A DNA stretch of 64,000 bases, from NCBI GenBank assembly GCA_947496235.1, contig CANMCE010000003.1, forward strand, positions 62,001 to 126,000, in the 5' to 3' direction. This DNA is from an uncultured Glaciecola sp. Its GTDB lineage: Bacteria > Pseudomonadota > Gammaproteobacteria > Enterobacterales > Alteromonadaceae. Both the position numbers and the translations under genes were made by a program. This document shows positions 26,086-35,464 of this stretch, one piece after another. Each line of letters opens with the position of its first letter. The first letter of the stretch is position 1. The notes under the pieces are model-generated. The model was not told the origin of the DNA and did not search any database. It saw only the letters and a program-made list of their open reading frames with translations.

Positions 26086-27163
26086 ACTTCCTTTCATCAT
26101 CCGTTTTTAAACGAACATAAGCTTGGTAGCGCTTTTTCAATAGCTTATCAATGTATTGAGTAAGTTTTATTTTGTGCTTAATTGCGTCGTCCAATGCATC
26201 CACCAATTCTTCTAGAATGGCTTTGTAATAATTTGCATCTTGGATACGATTTCCTTTGGGTGTTAGATGTTCCGGTACTTCTTGACCTGGCACTGAAGTC
26301 GCACTCATATGATCAGAAACTTGATCAAAGGATTCATGCATTTTACCAGGCACAAACATCTCAGCTTTCACTTCATCTATCACTTGAGCTGCGTCTTTTA
26401 ATTGGATGCTCTCAAGCTCTTCTAGAAATCCGTAAAGCAGCACCCTATCCATAAGAGTGTTAACCTTACGAGGCACGCCATTGGTAAATTTGTAAATTTC
26501 ATCAAACGCTTCTTTAGATATAAGATCGTGTCGTTCACATCCACCATGGGTTAATCTGTGAACCACATACTCTTCCATCTCATCTCGGCTCAATGGCGTT
26601 AAATGACAAGAGGCGACTATGCGCTGTCTAAACTGCTCCATATTAGGCGCGCGCAATATTTGTTGTAATTCAGCCTGTCCCAACAAGAAACTTTGCAACA
26701 GAGGTTTGCCGTCTTTTTGAAAGTTCGACAGCATACGCAACTCTTCAATGGTCTCTAGAGGTAAGTTCTGCGCTTCGTCAACTAACAATAAAGCACGTTT
26801 GCCGTTGGCTGCCAGCTGGTTCAAAAATTGCTCTAGCACTTCCAGAATTTCAGATTTTGACTTGCCTTCTACAGGTATCATCAGTTTTGAGGCTACCATT
26901 TTGACAAGTTCGTCTGGACTTAATTTCGGCGTTACTATCTGGGCCGCTAAAATATCGTCTTCAATATTGTCCAACAAGCTATTGGCAATGGTGGTTTTCC
27001 CTGTACCTATGTCACCAGTAATAACAATAAACCCTTCTGCCTGAGAAAGCCCATATTGCAAATAAGACATTGCTCTTTGGTGTAATCTGCTTTGATAAAA
27101 GAACGCCGGATCAGGTGTTAATTGAAAAGGCTTAGAGTTTAGTCCGTAATAACTTTCGTACAT
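26084..27163 (-). CDS. XrtA-associated AAA ATPase (ExeA/TIGR03015-like)
   Basis: A 359-residue ATPase. It begins MYESYYGLNSKPFQLTPDPAFFY, the standard opening of the XrtA-associated ATPases, with Walker A GDIGTGKTT at 50-58, Walker B ALLLVDEAQNLP near residue 130 and the sensor region FRQRIVASCHLTPLS. The C-terminal about 90 residues are charged and specific to this group. Its exact task is not known; ExeA-like relatives help assemble secretion channels. It lies 115 bases downstream of hldE on the same strand, which may read into it. Confidence 0.92.
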   Translation of the reverse strand: MYESYYGLNSKPFQLTPDPAFFYQSRLHQRAMSYLQYGLSQAEGFIVITGDIGTGKTTIANSLLDNIEDDILAAQIVTPKLSPDELVKMVASKLMIPVEGKSKSEILEVLEQFLNQLAANGKRALLLVDEAQNLPLETIEELRMLSNFQKDGKPLLQSFLLGQAELQQILRAPNMEQFRQRIVASCHLTPLSRDEMEEYVVHRLTHGGCERHDLISKEAFDEIYKFTNGVPRKVNTLMDRVLLYGFLEELESIQLKDAAQVIDEVKAEMFVPGKMHESFDQVSDHMSATSVPGQEVPEHLTPKGNRIQDANYYKAILEELVDALDDAIKHKIKLTQYIDKLLKKRYQAYVRLKTDDERK

Positions 27164-27278
27164 ATTTTAAATTCCTATTGTCCTTTGCATGGGCAATTTC
27201 CTTATTTTTTACTGCCTGAGCCCAACTTTTATAGCTTGGTATTATAGCTGAAAGCAGCTTTTATTTGGCACAAATTGA

Positions 27279-28712
27279 CTAATTTTTAAGTGAATTTTGT
27301 TGATTCAATATTTGGGTAATAATCCCCGTTGTGGATACCCCGTCCTCAAATGACAATGAGTAGACTTTACCACCGTTATCCACCACCTCTTTTGCACCTA
27401 CAATATCTTCAATCTTATAGTCTCCACCTTTGACCAGAATATCTGGTATAAGTGCAGTAATAATCCTATGTGGAGTTGATTCGGTAAACTCAACAACCCA
27501 GTCCACCGATTGTAAACCGGCTAACACCGCCATGCGCCTGTTAACATTATTTACCGGTCTGCCTTCGCCTTTAAGCTCTCTCACCGATTCGTCGCTATTT
27601 ACCGCTACGATTAACCTATCTCCTAATGCCGCTGCTTCTTGCAAATAACTCACATGTCCCGCATGAAGAATGTCAAAACAACCATTGGTAAACACCACCT
27701 TTTCGCCTCTATCTTTCGCTTGCTGAACCGCTTGTATTAATTGAGCCTCCGCTAACACGCCAGCATCCACAGATTTATGAGAATTGATTGCCAATGCCAA
27801 CTCAGTATTAGTAACTGTACTAGTACCCAATTTCCCAACCACAACGCCGGCTGCATGATTAGCTAATTGACAAGCAACCTTTAATTCACTTCCCACCGCG
27901 AGAGCACAAGCAAGGGTCGATACCACTGTATCTCCCGCCCCCGTCACATCGTATACTTCTTTAGCCAATGCGGGATTGTGAAAAACCTGCCCATCGCTAA
28001 ATAAACTCATGCCTTTTTCCGAACGCGTCAACAAGATATTCTTAACCTTATGGGACACACAGGCCTTAAAGGCTTTTTCTGCTAACTCATCTTCAGTATC
28101 GGCCGCACCATACACTAATTCAAATTCGCTTAAATTAGGGGTGATAACACTAGCGCCAGCGTACTTGCTAAAATCGCTGCCTTTTGGATCAACAACAACA
28201 GGTACCTGATGTTCCGTGGCTAAAGTGATAAGTTGATTAACTTGAGTTAAAGCACCTTTCGCGTAATCTGATAAAATCACCACATCCGCCTGTGCAACCT
28301 GTTGCGCAAACTTTTCTGTTATCTCTTGTTTATCGACCGAAGCGAAAGATTTTTCAAAATCTAAGCGAATTAATTGTTGATGCCGACTCATAATGCGTAA
28401 TTTAGTAATTGTGTCAAACCCGGGAACGGAGATGAAATCTGTGTTTATGCCATGAGCCGCAAGTTTATTTTTTAAAATATTGGCCGACTCATCTTCTCCA
28501 ACAAAGCCCAAAAGAGTGACTTGTGCCCCTAATGCTGCCGCATTCACCGCTACGTTTGCAGCGCCACCAGGTCGATCTTCAGCTTCATTTACATTGACAA
28601 CAGGCACAGGGGCTTCCGGCGAAATTCTGGCTGTCGCTCCGGTCCAATACCGGTCTAACATCAAGTCACCTAATATCAGAATGTTTGCTTTGCTAAAGTC
28701 TGGTAATTGCAT
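27279..28712 (-). CDS. hldE: Bifunctional D-glycero-beta-D-manno-heptose kinase / adenylyltransferase
   Basis: HldE makes ADP-heptose for the LPS inner core: the N-terminal ribokinase-like domain (about 1-320) phosphorylates heptose-7-phosphate at C1, and the C-terminal nucleotidyltransferase (about 340-477) adds AMP. Visible motifs are [42 protein letters not shown] and, in the second domain, [17 protein letters not shown] longer frame starts at 28769, but I use ATG 28712 because the protein then begins [11 protein letters not shown] like known HldE and has 477 residues, the normal length. GmhA, GmhB and HldD are not in the window. Confidence 0.95.
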   Translation of the reverse strand: MQLPDFSKANILILGDLMLDRYWTGATARISPEAPVPVVNVNEAEDRPGGAANVAVNAAALGAQVTLLGFVGEDESANILKNKLAAHGINTDFISVPGFDTITKLRIMSRHQQLIRLDFEKSFASVDKQEITEKFAQQVAQADVVILSDYAKGALTQVNQLITLATEHQVPVVVDPKGSDFSKYAGASVITPNLSEFELVYGAADTEDELAEKAFKACVSHKVKNILLTRSEKGMSLFSDGQVFHNPALAKEVYDVTGAGDTVVSTLACALAVGSELKVACQLANHAAGVVVGKLGTSTVTNTELALAINSHKSVDAGVLAEAQLIQAVQQAKDRGEKVVFTNGCFDILHAGHVSYLQEAAALGDRLIVAVNSDESVRELKGEGRPVNNVNRRMAVLAGLQSVDWVVEFTESTPHRIITALIPDILVKGGDYKIEDIVGAKEVVDNGGKVYSLSFEDGVSTTGIITQILNQQNSLKN

Positions 28713-28739
28713 ATGAGATAAGTATGATTGTATTTTTGG

Positions 28740-29051
28740 ATGACGCCGAGTATACCAGTGAATGAGCAAAAAGCAGTAACTCCTTGGTTTCTCTATTTAG
28801 TAAAAACGTCGAATAACAGCTTATATTGTGGCATAACCACTGATGTAGATAGACGCTTTAATGAGCATTGCGCGCAAAACTATAAATCCGCAAAAGCGCT
28901 AAGAGGCAAATCGCCCTTATCTTTAGTGTTTCAAACTCAACTGGAAAATAAATCAACCGCATTAAAAGCTGAGATTTGGGTGAAAAAACTAAGACCCAAA
29001 CAAAAGTGGGCCTTGGTAAATAGACAATTGCTTATGCCAACGGCATTTTAA
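28740..29051 (+). CDS. GIY-YIG domain protein (YhbQ/UPF0213-like)
   Basis: A small protein of about 100 residues formed almost entirely by a GIY-YIG nuclease domain: [28 protein letters not shown], with the GIY motif altered to FLY...YCG as in UPF0213 proteins, and the arginine kept. The start is uncertain: TTG 28728, ATG 28740 or GTG 28758 are all in frame, and only residues from about 28761 on are conserved. It is divergent from hldE and converges with the DUF350 gene. Cellular role unknown; relatives bind or cut branched DNA. Confidence 0.8.
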   Translation: MTPSIPVNEQKAVTPWFLYLVKTSNNSLYCGITTDVDRRFNEHCAQNYKSAKALRGKSPLSLVFQTQLENKSTALKAEIWVKKLRPKQKWALVNRQLLMPTAF

Positions 29052-29069
29052 CTTTTGTATCTATTTTAA

Positions 29070-29978
29070 TTAGACCACAACAAAAATCTGGCTAAACAAT
29101 AAGGCTATACCTATGGATAACACAGCCTCTATACTGGCGACACCAATGTTGTGCTGTAACACCACTTCAGATTGCCATTTGACGCCAAGTAACACGATTC
29201 GTTTAGTTATAGAAGTCATTACCATCAGTATCACTGCTAATCCCAAACCAACAATCAGCCAACCTGTAAGATTACTCACATAACCATCAGGATCGTATTG
29301 TAGAATTTTGCTGGCGGATGACACTGCGATGGCAATTCCAATTAAGTTACCGCAATGTTGAATAGCGAGCGCTACCTGTCCTTTAGTTAAGGTTTTCTGA
29401 AATGAATGGCTTTGATTGCTTTCTTTAAATCTGTATTCATACAGTCGAGTCGCAAATAACAAAACTGATAACGTCACTAAGGCACCTGAAAATACCGCAA
29501 CAAAGGCTTTTGTATCAGTGCCTTGCGCCCAATCTATTATGCTCTTAGTAATCAATGCCGAAGCAATGGCACTAGCGGCATCAACTAAGGCTACGGACAC
29601 ATTTTTTTGGTCTATCATTTCGTCTTTGTCCAAACGATTCAGTACCAATTTATCATGCGCAAAACGCCCAACTTTCACTAGAAATAGGCCGCTAGCACCA
29701 AATAACAACATGCCAATTGCTGCAACGTCGTAACCTAATCCTATGTGTCTGCCTACTACAGCAGAAAGCACTATAGTTAACGACAGCATGCGGCCAGCCA
29801 TGCTGATGCCAAATGCAAAGTTATCTTTTTCACCTAACTCTTTACGCACGCTTTTTTTGCTAAAAAAACCTGACAGAGATCGTATTGAAAATAAAAGAAT
29901 AATTGCTATACCTACATCTATAGCCAAGTAAATAGGTGTGTCTTGCGAGATAGGCAGAAGCTTTACTAACTGTTCCAT
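29070..29978 (-). CDS. DUF350 membrane protein with two DUF350 repeats
   Basis: A 302-residue integral membrane protein with about eight helices. Two similar halves can be seen: NFAFGISMAGRMLSLTIVLS with NVSVALVDAASAIASALI, and ALAIQHCGNLIGIAIAVSSA with NIGVASIEAVLSIGIALL. That is the layout of duplicated DUF350 proteins. The function of DUF350 is not established. It is divergent from glnE with a 95-base gap and converges with the GIY-YIG gene, so it probably has its own promoter. Confidence 0.75.
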   Translation of the reverse strand: MEQLVKLLPISQDTPIYLAIDVGIAIILLFSIRSLSGFFSKKSVRKELGEKDNFAFGISMAGRMLSLTIVLSAVVGRHIGLGYDVAAIGMLLFGASGLFLVKVGRFAHDKLVLNRLDKDEMIDQKNVSVALVDAASAIASALITKSIIDWAQGTDTKAFVAVFSGALVTLSVLLFATRLYEYRFKESNQSHSFQKTLTKGQVALAIQHCGNLIGIAIAVSSASKILQYDPDGYVSNLTGWLIVGLGLAVILMVMTSITKRIVLLGVKWQSEVVLQHNIGVASIEAVLSIGIALLFSQIFVVV

Positions 29979-30073
29979 GCAGTGTCCCGTAATGTATTGA
30001 TGAATCGAAGATAATTGCCAACTTGTCCTTATGTTTATAGTATACCAACATCTTTATGGGCTGACATAGATCA

Positions 30074-32968
30074 ATGGCATTATTTAATCCCGAACATCCC
30101 ACTGAGCACGTAATTAAAGCGTACCAACAACTATTGCAAGAACTAGCTTCAATTGCGACTTTTGAACCAGCAATTTATCGCGTGTTAAGTCTAAGTGACT
30201 TTGTCTTGCGCACTTGTGAACAGTTTCCAGCATTGTTTGCCCCAGTGTTATTCAATTTGCTCGACAGCAAACAAGTAGACACTTCACATTACGCGGCTTT
30301 TTCAGATTTGGTAGACACTTCAACAACTGAGAATGAACTCAACAATCATATCCGACAATATCGTCAAATCCGCATGGCTGAAATAGCAATAGCAGATTTG
30401 TTGCAACTTCATAGCATTGAGACCAGCCTTTTGCAGGTCTCAAAGCTTGCAGATCATATAATTTGCTCGGCCTATTATTGGCACTATGAAAACCTTGCCA
30501 AACGCTATGGCTATCCTGAACGCAAGCAACATCTGCAAATTATGGGCATGGGGAAACTTGGTGGACAAGAGTTAAACTTCTCTTCCGACATAGACCTGAT
30601 TTTTGCATATTCTTTTACCGGTGAAACTCAAGAAGGCCGAAAGCCAGTAGAACATCAGGTATTCTTTACCAAACTGGCCCAGAAACTAATAGCCTCACTT
30701 GATCAAGTTAACCAATTCGGCCGGGCTTATCGGGTTGATATGCGATTACGCCCTATGGGTGACAGCGGTCCGCTTGTGTTACCTCTAAATGCCTTCGAAC
30801 ATTATTTGCAAGAGCAAGGCCGCGAATGGGAACGATTTGCCATGCAGAAAATGCGGATAATAAACCCTAACCCATTTTCCCAAGAGTTAATTGATATTGT
30901 TAAACCCTTCGTATATCGAAAATACATAGACTTTACGACCATAGAGTCGATACGTGAAATGAAACTGCTAATTGAAAAGGAAGTCAGGCGCAAACAAATT
31001 GAAAATAATATAAAACTGGGAAAAGGCGGGATTAGAGAAGTTGAGTTCTTCGCGCAAAGTCAGCAATTAATTCACGCTGGTAGACAACCAGACTGTCAAC
31101 AACAATCATTACTAGTAAGTTTAAAAAATTTATCCAGATGCCAGATTATTACAGATGATACGGCCAAGAACCTTCGTGATGATTATTTATTTTTGCGTTT
31201 GGTTGAGCAGTATTTGCAAATTTTTAATGATGAGCAGACCCAAACCCTGCCTGAAGATGAAAAAGATCAGCAGCGCTTAGCCTATGTTTTAGGCTATCCG
31301 GATTTTACTTCTTGTGTATCACAAATAGATGCATCTATGCAGAGAATCCACAGCATTTTTAGTGATCTAATTGATACGTCTGAAGACAATCAAGAAAACG
31401 AAGAAGTTGACGAAAATTATATCGATCTTTGGCGTTTAGATTTGAACCTTGATGAGCAATTGTCACTGTTACCAGATAATATGCAAGATCAATCTAAAAC
31501 TCTGTTGTGTGAGCAAATCCATGAACTAAAGGACAAAATTCATCGCAGTATAGTGTCGCCTAAAGGTGAAAAAAGCCTGCAACGTTTGATGCCTCAATTA
31601 ATTCAAGAAATCAGTGTGTTAGATGATCAGGGTACACCGGAGCCAGAAGCGAATGGTGTGCAAAATTGTATTTCCGGCGTTTTTGCAATTTTACAAACAG
31701 TTTTGGGGCGAACTACTTACATTGACTTACTCAATGAAACACCCGATGTACGTAATAGACTTTACTTGTTATGCCGTAAAAGCCCATGGGTCGCAAAACA
31801 AATCGCTCGCTTCCCCATCTTGCTAGATGAGTTGCTCCATCCAAATTACTTAACCCCAGAAGATTTATCGGTAGATGAATTTAAACGACAATTAGCTGAC
31901 GATTTACGCCAAATTTTATTACGCATTCCTCTTGAGGATGTGGAGTCACAAATGGATGCATTACGCCAATTTAAACATGCGCAGCAACTTCGAATTGCGG
32001 CGGCGGATATCAGCAAGACCTTGCCAATCAATAAAGTCAGTGACCGTCTCACAGTTCTTGCGGAAGTATTGCTTTCAGAAGTTGTTGAACAAGCTTGGTA
32101 TCAAATATGCGAAAAGTTTGGTCGGCCTAATTTAGCCGATAATCAAAAAGGTCTGGGAATCATCGCCTATGGGAAATTCGGTGGTATCGAACTAAGTTAT
32201 GGCTCTGATTTGGATCTGGTTTTTCTATACGATGCTGATAGAACAGAAAAAACCGATGATTCAGGTAATCGACAACCTATAAGCCATCAAGATTTCTATA
32301 CCAAACTAGTGCAACGCATTTCTCACCTTTGCTCGACTCAAACTTATCAAGGGATTTTATATGAAATTGACTTGCGATTGCGTCCGTCGGGAAATTCAGG
32401 ATTATTAATTTCTCACATTGACAGCTATGCCGAGTACCAACAACAAGAAGCCTGGACTTGGGAACATCAGGCGCTGACTAGAGCCAGATTCATCTGCGGT
32501 CAACCAAGTTTGGAACAAAGATTTATTCAAGTCAGAAAGCAAATTCTAAGTCAATTTAGAGAGCCCGCTACGTTGAAACAAGAAATTTTGGAGATGCGCG
32601 AAAAAATGCGCCAGCACCTAGATAAATCAACCGCTGAGGCGGTAGATCTAAAGCAGTGCATCGGTGGCATAGTAGATATAGAATTTACCGTTCAATACAT
32701 AGTCTTGTTAAACGCCCACAAATCACCTGAGCTTACACAGTGGTCTGATAATTTACGTATTCTAGAAACGGCCAATCAACTTGGGTTTATTAATGATGAG
32801 CAAATGCAGCGTCTGCAAGAGAGTTACTTATGGTTAAGGCATAAAGGACATAGATTGCAACTCGCAGATAAAAAGCAGGTTCAACCCAGTACTGAATTAT
32901 CAAAATATTTAAATAATGTGAGACGTTTTAGTTGTTTGTTTTCAGGTGGAGAAGAAGATGACAACTAA
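30074..32968 (+). CDS. glnE: Bifunctional glutamine synthetase adenylyltransferase/deadenylase
   Basis: GlnE adds and removes AMP on glutamine synthetase in response to PII, adjusting nitrogen assimilation. The protein has 964 residues, the usual size. Both nucleotidyltransferase domains are complete: GMGKLGGQELNFSSDIDLIF (near residue 160) in the deadenylase half, and AYGKFGGIELSYGSDLDLVF (near residue 700) in the adenylylase half, each followed by the YRVDMRLRPMGDSGPL or YEIDLRLRPSGNSGLL block. The C-terminal regulatory helices are present. The last 4 bases overlap the converging hypothetical gene. Confidence 0.97.
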   Translation: MALFNPEHPTEHVIKAYQQLLQELASIATFEPAIYRVLSLSDFVLRTCEQFPALFAPVLFNLLDSKQVDTSHYAAFSDLVDTSTTENELNNHIRQYRQIRMAEIAIADLLQLHSIETSLLQVSKLADHIICSAYYWHYENLAKRYGYPERKQHLQIMGMGKLGGQELNFSSDIDLIFAYSFTGETQEGRKPVEHQVFFTKLAQKLIASLDQVNQFGRAYRVDMRLRPMGDSGPLVLPLNAFEHYLQEQGREWERFAMQKMRIINPNPFSQELIDIVKPFVYRKYIDFTTIESIREMKLLIEKEVRRKQIENNIKLGKGGIREVEFFAQSQQLIHAGRQPDCQQQSLLVSLKNLSRCQIITDDTAKNLRDDYLFLRLVEQYLQIFNDEQTQTLPEDEKDQQRLAYVLGYPDFTSCVSQIDASMQRIHSIFSDLIDTSEDNQENEEVDENYIDLWRLDLNLDEQLSLLPDNMQDQSKTLLCEQIHELKDKIHRSIVSPKGEKSLQRLMPQLIQEISVLDDQGTPEPEANGVQNCISGVFAILQTVLGRTTYIDLLNETPDVRNRLYLLCRKSPWVAKQIARFPILLDELLHPNYLTPEDLSVDEFKRQLADDLRQILLRIPLEDVESQMDALRQFKHAQQLRIAAADISKTLPINKVSDRLTVLAEVLLSEVVEQAWYQICEKFGRPNLADNQKGLGIIAYGKFGGIELSYGSDLDLVFLYDADRTEKTDDSGNRQPISHQDFYTKLVQRISHLCSTQTYQGILYEIDLRLRPSGNSGLLISHIDSYAEYQQQEAWTWEHQALTRARFICGQPSLEQRFIQVRKQILSQFREPATLKQEILEMREKMRQHLDKSTAEAVDLKQCIGGIVDIEFTVQYIVLLNAHKSPELTQWSDNLRILETANQLGFINDEQMQRLQESYLWLRHKGHRLQLADKKQVQPSTELSKYLNNVRRFSCLFSGGEEDDN

Positions 32969-33579
32969 TATTCTTGATAAATTCGACAGTTGTCAATCAG
33001 ATAGCTTTCTAGTTTATCTGTGATCACCATGGTTGCTTGTGCTTCACAATAATAAATCTGTACATCCAATAGAAAATTGGCATCAATAGCTTGAGCGACT
33101 TCCTCTAACATACCAACCAAGGTGTTTTCAGAAATAAAACGGTTTTTCACAATGAAGTCTTGATCTAAATGCCAAACAAGCCTCAATCCTTCTTGCTCAA
33201 AATAGGACATTGACTCGTTCATCAAAGTACTTCCTTGGGGAAAGGCTCTTTGTTTAAAATCTCCTTGCCAATCAACATCCTTATTTGTCGTCTTACTAGA
33301 TTTTGATAATAGTTCGTCAATTGGCGTGTCGTCTTTATCGAGAGGTACAACAAAGTCCCCGAATTTTTCTTTAATGGGATCTCTAGAACTAGCTCTAAAC
33401 TCAGAATAAAACCTGCTCACATTATCAGCAACTGCGTTGCCTGAGGAGGAGCTTTCAGTGGCTGTTGTTTGATTACCCGGTTCCGGATTAAAAATTAGAA
33501 ACAGAACAGCTGCTAGCACCACTGCTAGCATTACTAGAATTCTATTAAGCCAAAATTTTACATTACTTGAATTGCTCAT
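32965..33579 (-). CDS. Hypothetical single-pass membrane protein
   Basis: A 204-residue protein that I do not recognise. One N-terminal membrane helix (about residues 12-30, RILVMLAVVLAAVLFLIF) is followed by a Ser/Thr-rich linker and a soluble part that should lie in the periplasm. The C-terminal region has two cysteines (YYCEAQATM and DNCRIYQ) that could form a disulfide. Its start overlaps the end of the lipid A acyltransferase gene by 17 bases, so the two are coupled, and a role at the envelope is likely. No further function can be given. Confidence 0.75.
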   Translation of the reverse strand: MSNSSNVKFWLNRILVMLAVVLAAVLFLIFNPEPGNQTTATESSSSGNAVADNVSRFYSEFRASSRDPIKEKFGDFVVPLDKDDTPIDELLSKSSKTTNKDVDWQGDFKQRAFPQGSTLMNESMSYFEQEGLRLVWHLDQDFIVKNRFISENTLVGMLEEVAQAIDANFLLDVQIYYCEAQATMVITDKLESYLIDNCRIYQEY

Positions 33580-34504
33580 AAAGAGATTCGGGTGCCTCCG
33601 GCGGACGCGTTTTAAACCTTTTATGCATCCATAAGTAGCTTTCGGGCTGCATCTCGACTAATTCTAAAATATCTTGATTTAGCTTAGTCAGTGCTCTCTC
33701 TTTATTATTATCGGCAAGATATTCAATTGCTGGACAAAATTTTATTTTATAGCCAGTTTTGGTGTACATGGGAGTAATTAATAAGGGCACGCAATTGGCT
33801 CGTTCAGCAAACATCAAGGTAGCTGTTGTGGTTGCCGTTTGAACTACGCCTCCAAAGGGCACAAAAATACTTTGTGCTGGACCATAGTCTTGATCTGGTA
33901 GATACAAGCACAGCTCGTTGTCGTTTAATGCTTGAATCAATGCCTTTGCATTTCTTTTGTGGATCATATACTTATTAGATCGATTACGCCCATGGTATTG
34001 AAGATAGTCTATGAGTGGATTATTGTGCTTACGATAAAAAGCAATGCTTGGATGGTAAAATCCTATACCACGGCAGGCAAATTCAAGATTCACATTATGA
34101 ATAGCCAGACCAAAAACACCTTTTCCACTCTTTAAGATTTGTTCAACGTGTTCAATACCTTCAAATTCAATGTGTCTCTTAACCCGCCAAGATGGCCACC
34201 ACCAGCCCATAGCGGTTTCAAACAACGCCATACCTGTGCGATAAACATTTGCTTCGAACACGGCATTAATTTTGTCATCACTCCATTCGGGAAAGGTTAA
34301 TTGTAGATTTTGTTTAGCTACAGCAACGCGTTTAGGCGCTAACTTTTTGATCAGCCGGCCTACGCCTTTTCCAAGCAGTAATATTATTCGATAAGGGAGC
34401 CAAGTGATGAGGTAAAGAAAAAACACACCTAACCACACTAACCAAAATTGAGGAAGTAAAAACCTTAGTTCAAAGTGTGGAGGCTTGACAGACTTTATTG
34501 ACAC
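33563..34504 (-). CDS. Lipid A biosynthesis acyltransferase (LpxL/LpxM/HtrB family)
   Basis: A 313-residue inner-membrane acyltransferase that adds a secondary (lauroyl or myristoyl type) chain to Kdo2-lipid A. An N-terminal helix (LVWLGVFFLYLITWLPYRIILLLG) is followed by the catalytic HX4E motif in LAIHNVNLEFAC, then FYRKHNNPL, LPDQDYGPAQSIFVPFGG and WMHKRFKTRP near the end, all family hallmarks. Whether it acts as LpxL, LpxM or LpxP cannot be told from this. It is the first gene of a two-gene unit with the hypothetical at 32965. Confidence 0.9.
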   Translation of the reverse strand: MSIKSVKPPHFELRFLLPQFWLVWLGVFFLYLITWLPYRIILLLGKGVGRLIKKLAPKRVAVAKQNLQLTFPEWSDDKINAVFEANVYRTGMALFETAMGWWWPSWRVKRHIEFEGIEHVEQILKSGKGVFGLAIHNVNLEFACRGIGFYHPSIAFYRKHNNPLIDYLQYHGRNRSNKYMIHKRNAKALIQALNDNELCLYLPDQDYGPAQSIFVPFGGVVQTATTTATLMFAERANCVPLLITPMYTKTGYKIKFCPAIEYLADNNKERALTKLNQDILELVEMQPESYLWMHKRFKTRPPEAPESLYEQFK

Positions 34505-34567
34505 TAAATAATCTCGTTACTCACAAAGTTGCAAGTATAACATTCACTTGGCTGAAAAAGACAACCT

Positions 34568-34825
34568 TTAGAATTCTTGATCTATGGATTTGAGTTTTTT
34601 CTCGAAGTCTTCTCTGTGTTCTTCTTTTTCATAATCAAAATGGTATTGGTTATGAAAACCAAAGGATAATTTGACTTTGGCATCTTCCATAAAAACGGTA
34701 TAGCCATCAAAATCAGTGTAGGCTTTGACGCCGTTGAGCATGTATGTGTCGCCATCATGCTCACCATGTTGTCTGACTTTATCAAAAACACGTAATAGTT
34801 GTTTTGAATCTAGTTCGTTTTTCAT
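34568..34825 (-). CDS. DUF3081 family small protein
   Basis: An 85-residue soluble, charged protein matching DUF3081, a small family of Alteromonadales and Vibrionales: LLRVFDKVRQHGEHDGDTYMLNGVKAYTDFDGYTV, then an aromatic-rich middle (FGFHNQYHFDYEKEEH) and an acidic-basic C-terminus. No function is known. It stands alone between two gene groups on the same strand, with a weak ribosome site. Confidence 0.8.
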   Translation of the reverse strand: MKNELDSKQLLRVFDKVRQHGEHDGDTYMLNGVKAYTDFDGYTVFMEDAKVKLSFGFHNQYHFDYEKEEHREDFEKKLKSIDQEF

Positions 34826-34871
34826 TTTTCACCTCTACCCTTTTATTCGTTGAGTAAAGATGTGTAGATCA

Positions 34872-35456
34872 CTAGAAATTTAAACGTAGACCTAAATAGA
34901 CAGCCGCACTTTCAAATCCATTTTGCCCTTTAGTCCACTCAATTTCAGTACGGATCATAGTTGAATGGTGAATATAGAAATCAAATCCTAAGCCTAACTG
35001 CCCAGCAATCAGGGTATCATCCATAGAACAAAGAGTACCTGCTAATGTGGATACAGTTTCAAAACTTGCATCACAAACCGTACCAGATATAAAGTCAACT
35101 TGACTGTTGATAGCTAGCAGCCCCACCTTATAATACAACTGCCCGAAGTTTCCTTCAGCATTACCCAGCATTGCTAAATACAGCGCAGATAATTCAGCGC
35201 TCGGCTCATTGATACTGACCACAGGATCAGCTGGGTTTTCTTCACCAAAGCTTTGATAACCAAATTCAATATTCCACTGCTTTGTAAGCTCATAACCCAA
35301 ACCAATTTTATATGAAAAACTATCTAACTCGTAGCTTTCAACCTCTGTCTGAGCAAATCCTGCACTGGCAATACCGTAAAACTCAGGTTGAGCTTCAGCT
35401 TTATAAGAAAGCGTAATAAGAAGAACAAAGCTAGTCGCGAAAAACCAATTTTTCAT
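34872..35456 (-). CDS. Outer-membrane beta-barrel protein (OmpW/OmpA-like small barrel)
   Basis: A 194-residue exported protein with a signal peptide (MKNWFFATSFVLLITLSYKAEA) and eight or so amphipathic strands. It has GYELTKQWNIEFGYQSFG, a typical barrel strand pair, and ends YLGLRLNF with a C-terminal phenylalanine recognised by the BAM machinery. Two cysteines lie in one loop (VCDASFETVSTLAGTLC). It is 8 bases downstream of the larger barrel gene and so in the same operon. Specific function unknown. Confidence 0.8.
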   Translation of the reverse strand: MKNWFFATSFVLLITLSYKAEAQPEFYGIASAGFAQTEVESYELDSFSYKIGLGYELTKQWNIEFGYQSFGEENPADPVVSINEPSAELSALYLAMLGNAEGNFGQLYYKVGLLAINSQVDFISGTVCDASFETVSTLAGTLCSMDDTLIAGQLGLGFDFYIHHSTMIRTEIEWTKGQNGFESAAVYLGLRLNF

Positions 35457-35464
35457 GTTTACAC

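Noticed and set aside
27246-27259. Small hairpin AGCTG-AAAG-CAGCT followed by T residues
   Set aside because: On the plus strand no gene ends there; on the minus strand the T run is on the wrong side. It is a weak 5-base stem.
17061-28712. PEP-CTERM substrate proteins inside the EPS locus
   Set aside because: No frame ends with a PEP motif followed by a hydrophobic helix and arginines.
28713-28769. 19 extra residues before HldE
   Set aside because: Known HldE proteins start at the MQLPDF-like position and have about 477 residues.
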